Assembly: GCA_025062235.1 (NCBI GenBank)
Contig: JANXAE010000008.1
Coordinates: 1-44,144, forward strand
Reading direction: 5' to 3'
Length of the DNA stretch: 44,144 bases
Origin: Bryobacteraceae bacterium
GTDB lineage: Bacteria > Acidobacteriota > Terriglobia > Bryobacterales > Bryobacteraceae
Both the position numbers and the translations under genes were made by a program. Below, one piece after another: positions 39,241-44,144 of this stretch. The notes below the pieces were generated by a model, which made no database searches, had not been told where the DNA came from, and worked only from the letters and a program-made list of their open reading frames with translations. The stretch's first letter is position 1; the number at the start of each line of letters is the position of its first letter.

Positions 39241-41961
39241 TCAGCGGTTGCCCTCGCCCTCCGGCGCGAGCACGCGCAGCCGGGCGGAAACCACCTGGGT
39301 CGTGGGCGCATCGAGTGCGCCTCGGAATCCCGGTTGCTTGCCGCCCACCCAAAGCTGGTACCGCCCAGGCGACCAGCGCAGCCGACCGTCGGGGCCCGGT
39401 TCCGAAAATGCCCGCTCGTCCAGTTGCAGCTTCACCGTACGGCTCTCCCCGGCGCCGAGGGCGATCCGCGCGAACGCGGCCAGCGTGCGGATGGGTTTGA
39501 AACCGGTACGATCGAGGGCTGTCACGTAAGCCTGCACGACCTCTTCTCCGGCGCGGCCCCCGACGTTTCGCACCTCTACTTCTACGGTGATAGGCTGCCC
39601 GGGCCGCACCCGATCGGGCGCGCGCAGCCTCCCGTAGGCGAATCGCGTATAGCTGAGCCCGAATCCGAAGGGGAACAACGGCTCGCCGGAGAAATACCGA
39701 TACGTGCGGCCCTTCATCGAGTAGTCGGTGAACGGCGGCAACTGATCCACGGACCTGTAAAAGGTCACTGGCAGGCGACCCGCGGGATTGTAGTCGCCGA
39801 AGAGGACGTCGGCGATCGCATCGCCGCCCGCCTCGCCGGGGTACCAGGCTTCCACGATGGCAGGCACGTTCTGGCGCGCCCAGTTCACCGCCAGCGCGCT
39901 GCCGTTCATCAGCACCAGGACCACGGGCTTTCCTGTGGCGCAAATCGCCTCCAGCAGCTTATGCTGGGTCGCCGGCAGGTCCAGCGTTTCGCGGTCGCCT
40001 CCTTTGAAACCCGCCACCGGCACGCGCATTTCCTCGCCTTCCAGGCGGGGGGAAAGGCCGAGCACGACGACCGCGACATCGGCCTGGCGCGCCGCCTCGA
40101 TGGCTTCCCTCAGGGGATCGGGACGGGGCGGCGCCCACACCAGTTGGATGTCGGCGTCGTTCACGTAGTGATGAAATTCGAGGCGCAGCCGGTAGCGCCG
40201 TCCGGCTTCCAAATCCACATCCGACCAGACGTAGGCGCGCTCGTGCACGTGGTTGGCGCGCGCGATCGGCTTGTCGTCGAGGTAAAGCGTGTACGCGTTC
40301 ATGCCGATCGCGCCGAGGCTGTAGCGTCCGCTGAGGCGGGGCACCAGATAGCCCGTCCAGCGCACGCCGAAGTCGTCGTCGTTCAGGTCCGCGCGGGGCG
40401 CTCCGTCGCGCCAGACAAAGTTGACTTGGGCGTCCACGCGTGTGAACAGAGGGGGGACGGGTTTGGGCGCCTCCACGGCAGGGCGGCCGGTGGATGGATG
40501 CGTCAACTCGCGCGGACGCCGCGAGCGCCCGTCGAAGCTCGCGCTGGGGAAATATTCCGCCAGCAGCCCGTTGCCGCCGCCGGCATGCTCCGGTGGCAAC
40601 AGGCATTCTTGCGGCACGACTTCGAAGTGGGGCAAGCCCTCGGCCAGGTCGGAGCCCCGCGCGTAGAGCACGCGCGTCCCCGTCGGTTGGAGCTTGCGGC
40701 GAATGCCTGCCAGCGGCGTGACGGGTTCGAGGGGATCGCCGTGGTAGTTGCCGAGCAAGGCCGTGACCTCGTCGGCGTTCGGGCCGATGACGGCGATCGT
40801 GCGCAGGGATTTCGGCAGGGGCAGCAGGCCTCTGTCGTTCTTGAGCAGAACGATGCTCTTGCGGGCAGCTTCCAGCGCCAGGCGCCGGTGCTCGGGGCTG
40901 TTGTTGACGCTGTAAGGGATCTGTGCGAAAGGAACCATCTCGGGCGGGTCGAACATGCCCAAGCGGAAGCGGGCCATCAGCAGGCGGCGCAGGGCGCGGT
41001 CCACGTCGGCTTCGCTGGCCAGCCCCTGTCGGATGGCATTGGCCAGATGCATGTATTCGGTCCCGCAGTTCAAGTCGGTGCCGCGGCGCAGGGCCTCCGC
41101 GCTGCCGGCTTCCGGGGTCGGCGCGGTGCGGTGCTCGGTGTAGATGTCGCGGATGGCGCCGCAGTCGGAGACCACGTAGCCCGTGAAGCCCCACTGGCCA
41201 CGCAGAATGTCCTCCAGCAGGAGTTTGCTCGCGCACGCCGGTTCGCCGTTGACGCGGTTGTAAGCGCACATGACGGAGGCGGCACCGGCCTCCCTGACCG
41301 CCGTCTCGAAGTGCGGCAGGTAGCTTTCGTAAAGATCGGCCACGCTGACGCGGGCGTCGAAGCTGTGGCGCAACGGCTCCGGGCCGCTGTGCACGGCGAA
41401 ATGCTTCGCCGTAGCCACGGTCTTCAGGTAGCGTGGATGATTCCCTTGAAGGCCGCGGATGAAGGCTGCGGCCAATCGTCCGGTCAGGTGGGGATCCTCC
41501 CCGTAGGTCTCCATGCCACGGCCCCAACGCGGGTCGCGGAAGAGGTTGATGTTGGGGGTCCAGAACGTCAGGCCCTGGTAAATGTTGCGCTTGCCGCGGC
41601 GCACGAACTCGTGATGCTTGGCGCGCGCCTCGTCAGCGATGGCGCCGGCGACGCGCTCCATCAGTTCGGCATCCCAGGTCGCGGCCAGTCCGATCGCCTG
41701 AGGGAACACGGTCGCCACCCCCGCTCGGCCTACCCCGTGCAAGCACTCGTTCCACCAGTTGTACGCCGGCACGCCCAGGCGCTCGATCGCGGGCGCGTCG
41801 TTCATCAACTGGGCGATCTTCTCTTCGAGCGTGAGACGGCTCAGCAGATCCTCTACCCGCTGCTCGAAGGGCAACGACGGATCCCGGAAAGGATAGTCGG
41901 CAGCAGATGCCGCCAACGCCGCCGTCGCCAGCCATCCGATCGTGTGCAGTCCGATCCCCAT
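39241..41961 (-). CDS. Secreted GH3 beta-glycosidase with inserted PA14 domain
   Basis: A 906-residue glycoside hydrolase. I start at ATG 41961, with GGAGGT 10 bases upstream and signal peptide TIGWLATAALAASAAD; a GTG four codons earlier is less likely. N-terminal barrel (about 30-345): KHF in ATAKHFAVHSGPE and the nucleophile Asp266 in YVVSDCGA. C-terminal barrel partner: LLKNDRGLLPL, VIGPNA, GPWYPGEAGG-like segment AWYPGEAGGDAIA. A PA14-like carbohydrate-binding module (about 460-610: NGLLAEYF, GYLVPRLSGRYSLGAIG, YLDDKPI) is inserted between the halves of the second domain, and a fibronectin-III-like domain ends the protein. GH3 enzymes of this layout are beta-glucosidases or beta-xylosidases. 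Probably periplasmic or secreted; upstream partner of the sugar kinase. Confidence 0.93.
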   Translation of the reverse strand: MGIGLHTIGWLATAALAASAADYPFRDPSLPFEQRVEDLLSRLTLEEKIAQLMNDAPAIERLGVPAYNWWNECLHGVGRAGVATVFPQAIGLAATWDAELMERVAGAIADEARAKHHEFVRRGKRNIYQGLTFWTPNINLFRDPRWGRGMETYGEDPHLTGRLAAAFIRGLQGNHPRYLKTVATAKHFAVHSGPEPLRHSFDARVSVADLYESYLPHFETAVREAGAASVMCAYNRVNGEPACASKLLLEDILRGQWGFTGYVVSDCGAIRDIYTEHRTAPTPEAGSAEALRRGTDLNCGTEYMHLANAIRQGLASEADVDRALRRLLMARFRLGMFDPPEMVPFAQIPYSVNNSPEHRRLALEAARKSIVLLKNDRGLLPLPKSLRTIAVIGPNADEVTALLGNYHGDPLEPVTPLAGIRRKLQPTGTRVLYARGSDLAEGLPHFEVVPQECLLPPEHAGGGNGLLAEYFPSASFDGRSRRPRELTHPSTGRPAVEAPKPVPPLFTRVDAQVNFVWRDGAPRADLNDDDFGVRWTGYLVPRLSGRYSLGAIGMNAYTLYLDDKPIARANHVHERAYVWSDVDLEAGRRYRLRLEFHHYVNDADIQLVWAPPRPDPLREAIEAARQADVAVVVLGLSPRLEGEEMRVPVAGFKGGDRETLDLPATQHKLLEAICATGKPVVLVLMNGSALAVNWARQNVPAIVEAWYPGEAGGDAIADVLFGDYNPAGRLPVTFYRSVDQLPPFTDYSMKGRTYRYFSGEPLFPFGFGLSYTRFAYGRLRAPDRVRPGQPITVEVEVRNVGGRAGEEVVQAYVTALDRTGFKPIRTLAAFARIALGAGESRTVKLQLDERAFSEPGPDGRLRWSPGRYQLWVGGKQPGFRGALDAPTTQVVSARLRVLAPEGEGNR

Positions 41962-42049
41962 GCTCCTTCGCACCTCCGCGGATTACCAATTCTTGCACGG
42001 ATGAGCGCTCGCCGGTCGCTCCCCGGACGGCTCGGGCAGCCGGGGTCCG

Positions 42050-43267
42050 TCAGGGAGACGACCGCGGACCGGAGGGCGCCGCGGAGCGCGGGCCCGGCGG
42101 GGCCAGCACGGCGACGACGTCCACCCCGAAGGAGGCGTCCAAGGAGGGCAGTCCTTCGAAGGGCAGCATGGTCGAGGCGGGCGGGGCCTGCTGGTCGTAG
42201 AATTCCGCGCGCACACGGCGCAGCAGCTCGCCCGTGGCGCCGGAGAGCGGGTACAGATGCGACATCGCGACCCGCTGGAAGGAGCTCCCTGCCTCCTGGA
42301 GGGTCCGGCCGAGACGCTGGAAGGCGAGGCGCACGTCCTGCTCGGTGGTGCGGAAGCCGAGCTGGGCGCCGGTGAAGACCAGCCGGACCGGGCCCACCAG
42401 CGCGATCTGCGAGTAGTGGGGCGAGCGCGGAAGTTCGGGCGGATTGAGGAGCTGGAATGGCGACGGGGGCGGAGACTTGAGGCGCGCCACGGCCTCGCAT
42501 TCGACCAGTGCGCGGGTGGGCGCGCGTTGAGGCTGGAGCAGGTTCAGAGCCGCACGGGGAAAGGCGCGCGCCATCTGCTGGCGCAGGTGGCTCCAGTCGT
42601 CGAACGAAGCGATGAAACAAGTGACACGCAGGACGTTTTCATCGTCGGAGCCCGCGGCGCGCAGCGCGGTTCGCAGGCCGCTGAGCGACTGTTCCAGCAG
42701 GGGTGCGGGGGGCGCCAGGGGATCGGGAGCGGTTGCCGCCTGTCCCGAGATGAAGGCCAGCCCGTGGGGGTTGACCGCCTTGCGTTCTTGCGCTACCGCC
42801 TCTAGCACCACCTGAGCGCCGGCTAGCGGCAGCGCGCCGACCTGCACCACGCTGAGCGCAGGCAACGGCAGCCTCCGCTCCGTGAAGGTCTCGCTCACCA
42901 CAGCCTGCACGCGTCTGAGGTCGCCGGTTCCTGCCACGAAGGCCCGCAGCTTCACCACCTGCGCGCCGCGCACCTGCGCAAGCAACACCCGCAAGGCCTG
43001 CCTCACCTGCTGCGAGAGCAAGCCCTGCTGCATCAGGGGAGTGACAAAGAAGCTGAGGCGCTGGCTCTCGGCCACCACGCTGGCGGGCGGCTCCTTGGGC
43101 AGCTCCAGAACCTGCGTGGGCTCCTCGGGCTCCTGCTTCGGCTCCGCCACCGGCAGTGGCCACTCCTTGCGGGGCCGCTGCGGGCTTGTGGTTGCGGTAG
43201 CCCCGGGCGGGGCGACGAGCGGCCACACCCAAGCGAGCACGAACCCGACGATGACCGCAGCTCCCAT
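42050..43267 (-). CDS. Membrane-anchored protein with three tandem RidA/YjgF-like domains
   Basis: A 405-residue protein. Residues 3-20 form one membrane anchor; 21-65 is a Pro/Glu-rich linker. Three segments then follow the RidA-like pattern. About 68-161: VVKLRAFVAGTGDLRRV, LPLPALSVVQVGALP, VVLEAVA. About 162-262: GLAFISGQ, VLRVTCFIASFDDWSHLRQ, LVECEAVARL. About 275-388: HYSQIALVGPVRLVFTGAQ, FQRVAMSHLYPLSG, FGVDVVAVL. In RidA enzymes an arginine in the PARS motif is essential for imine hydrolysis; the matching places read PALS, AALN and PPAST, so none keeps it. The protein is therefore probably a structural or ligand-binding trimer-like fold. It diverges from the flavoprotein gene and lies 88 bases upstream of the GH3 gene. 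Function unknown. Confidence 0.72.
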   Translation of the reverse strand: MGAAVIVGFVLAWVWPLVAPPGATATTSPQRPRKEWPLPVAEPKQEPEEPTQVLELPKEPPASVVAESQRLSFFVTPLMQQGLLSQQVRQALRVLLAQVRGAQVVKLRAFVAGTGDLRRVQAVVSETFTERRLPLPALSVVQVGALPLAGAQVVLEAVAQERKAVNPHGLAFISGQAATAPDPLAPPAPLLEQSLSGLRTALRAAGSDDENVLRVTCFIASFDDWSHLRQQMARAFPRAALNLLQPQRAPTRALVECEAVARLKSPPPSPFQLLNPPELPRSPHYSQIALVGPVRLVFTGAQLGFRTTEQDVRLAFQRLGRTLQEAGSSFQRVAMSHLYPLSGATGELLRRVRAEFYDQQAPPASTMLPFEGLPSLDASFGVDVVAVLAPPGPRSAAPSGPRSSP

Positions 43268-43332
43268 CGGGTCTCGCTCACGATTGTAACAGAACCCTTT
43301 TCCGCGCCAGCCGGAGGCCTAGCCGGCTCGGC

Positions 43333-43338
43333 TACGAT
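43333..43338 (+). promoter_or_regulatory. Possible -10 box (TACGAT) of the flavoprotein gene
   Basis: TACGAT followed by GGT, 23 bases before the ATG at 43362, in the 94-base divergent gap. Same form as other -10-like boxes in this window. Confidence 0.3.
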
Positions 43339-43361
43339 GGTCTTTTCCCCCGAAGGCGAAC

Positions 43362-44144
43362 ATGGGACGACGCGTGTTGATCGTTGGCGGCGTGGCAGGC
43401 GGCGCGGCGTGCGCCGCGCGGCTGAGAAGGTTGGACGAAAGCGCCAGCATCATCCTGCTGGAGCGCGGGCCCCACGTCTCCTACGCCAATTGCGGCCTGC
43501 CCTACTACATCGGCGGTTTGGTCGAAGAGCAGCGTTTGCTGGTGGTACGGCCCGAGCTGTGGCGCCGGCAGTTCCATGTCGAGGTGCGCACCGAGCACGA
43601 GGCTGTGGCCGTGGACCGCGCTCGCCGTCGCCTTCGCGTCCGCGAGCTTTGCAGCGGGCGCGAGTACGAGGAAGCCTACGACGCGCTCGTGCTGGCGCCC
43701 GGCGCCGCGCCCGTCCGGCCCGCGTGGGCAATCCCGCTTCCCGGCGTCTTCACCCTTCGCACCATGGCTGACAGCATCGCCTTGCGCGCTTGGATTCTTT
43801 CGCGCCGGGCGCGCCGCGCCGTCGTGATCGGAGCCGGATACATCGGGCTGGAGATGGTCGAGAACCTGGTCCGCTGCGGGCTGGAAGTGACGTTGCTCGA
43901 AAAGGAGGCGCAGGTTCTGCCCGCTTGGGATCCGGAGATGACGGCGCCACTGCTGGATGAGCTGCGCCGTCGTGGCGTCGAGGTCTGCTTGGAGACGTGC
44001 GTAAGCGGATTGGAGCCGACAACCGACGGCCGCCCCTGTGCGCGCACGGCTTGCGGGCGTTCCTTCGATGGGGACGTGATCCTGCTCGCCCTGGGCGTCA
44101 AACCGGAAGTGAAGCTGGCCCGTGAGGCCGGGCTCGAAATCGGC
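43362..44144 (+). CDS. CoA-disulfide-reductase/NADH-oxidase-like flavoprotein, C-terminus cut by window edge
   Basis: The frame is open from ATG 43362 to the last base (261 codons), so the C-terminal part is missing. N-terminal FAD motif VLIVGGVAGGAACAARL (residues 5-21), active-site cysteine in SYANCGLPYYIGG (Cys44), a second Rossmann motif for NAD(P)H, AVVIGAGYIGLEMVENL (about 153-169), and LALGVKPEV, where the second FAD contact begins. The single cysteine in NCGLPYY is the redox residue of CoA-disulfide reductases and related NADH oxidases. Many relatives carry a C-terminal rhodanese domain; whether this one does lies beyond the window. It probably works in thiol or peroxide homeostasis in the cytoplasm. 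Confidence 0.9.
   Translation, partial: MGRRVLIVGGVAGGAACAARLRRLDESASIILLERGPHVSYANCGLPYYIGGLVEEQRLLVVRPELWRRQFHVEVRTEHEAVAVDRARRRLRVRELCSGREYEEAYDALVLAPGAAPVRPAWAIPLPGVFTLRTMADSIALRAWILSRRARRAVVIGAGYIGLEMVENLVRCGLEVTLLEKEAQVLPAWDPEMTAPLLDELRRRGVEVCLETCVSGLEPTTDGRPCARTACGRSFDGDVILLALGVKPEVKLAREAGLEIG

Overview
This is a GC-rich, densely coded bacterial chromosome segment (my impression is mid-60s % GC). I count 29 protein-coding genes, two of them cut by the window ends, and no rRNA, tRNA, CRISPR array, insertion sequence or phage gene. The content suggests a soil-type Acidobacteriota of the Solibacter/Bryobacter kind. It has two very large Oar-like TonB-dependent receptors with an N-terminal carboxypeptidase-regulatory-like domain, tandem secreted bidomain esterases, a sialate O-acetylesterase, a secreted GH3 glycosidase, a PEP-CTERM protein, and a membrane protein fused to a spermidine-synthase-like domain. 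This assignment is an inference from gene content; no marker gene settles it.

Layout. Positions 1-7068 (minus strand) hold a tight four-gene operon: two paralogous secreted alpha/beta-hydrolase esterases, a polytopic membrane protein, and a membrane-anchored spermidine-synthase-like protein that runs off the left edge. Divergent from it is a Tat-exported Mn-type superoxide dismutase (7156), then a small secreted DUF5666-like protein (8013), convergent with a secreted M28 peptidase (8857-10368). From 10392 a plus-strand run carries tgt, a sialate O-acetylesterase, and a McrB-like AAA+ protein plus McrC-like nuclease pair; the last three are joined by ATGA/GTGA overlaps. A soluble hybrid histidine kinase and a TonB receptor follow on the minus strand (16044-21548). 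A housekeeping operon aroC-def-fmt-argJ (21705-25533) leads to a second TonB receptor (25652-29326) and a sugar-type ABC ATPase/permease pair (29381-31827).

The right part holds a PEP-CTERM protein and an FAD-dependent oxidoreductase (both minus). Next come a P-loop-kinase-like/nuclease-like fusion coupled to hpt, then murJ (plus). A KdgK-type sugar kinase sits downstream of a GH3 glycosidase (minus), followed by a membrane-anchored protein with three RidA-like domains (minus). The start of a CoA-disulfide-reductase-like flavoprotein (plus) is cut by the right edge.

How it fits together: much of the accessory content points to plant or microbial polysaccharide use. Secreted esterases and GH3 would trim and cleave glycans, TonB receptors would import oligomers, the ABC system would take up sugars, and the KDG-type kinase would feed them to central metabolism. 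The least ordinary elements are the McrBC-like pair with an unrecognised N-terminal module, the kinase-like/nuclease-like fusion tied to hpt, the triple-RidA protein that appears to lack the catalytic arginine in every domain, and the bidomain esterases whose second hydrolase domain has lost its nucleophile.
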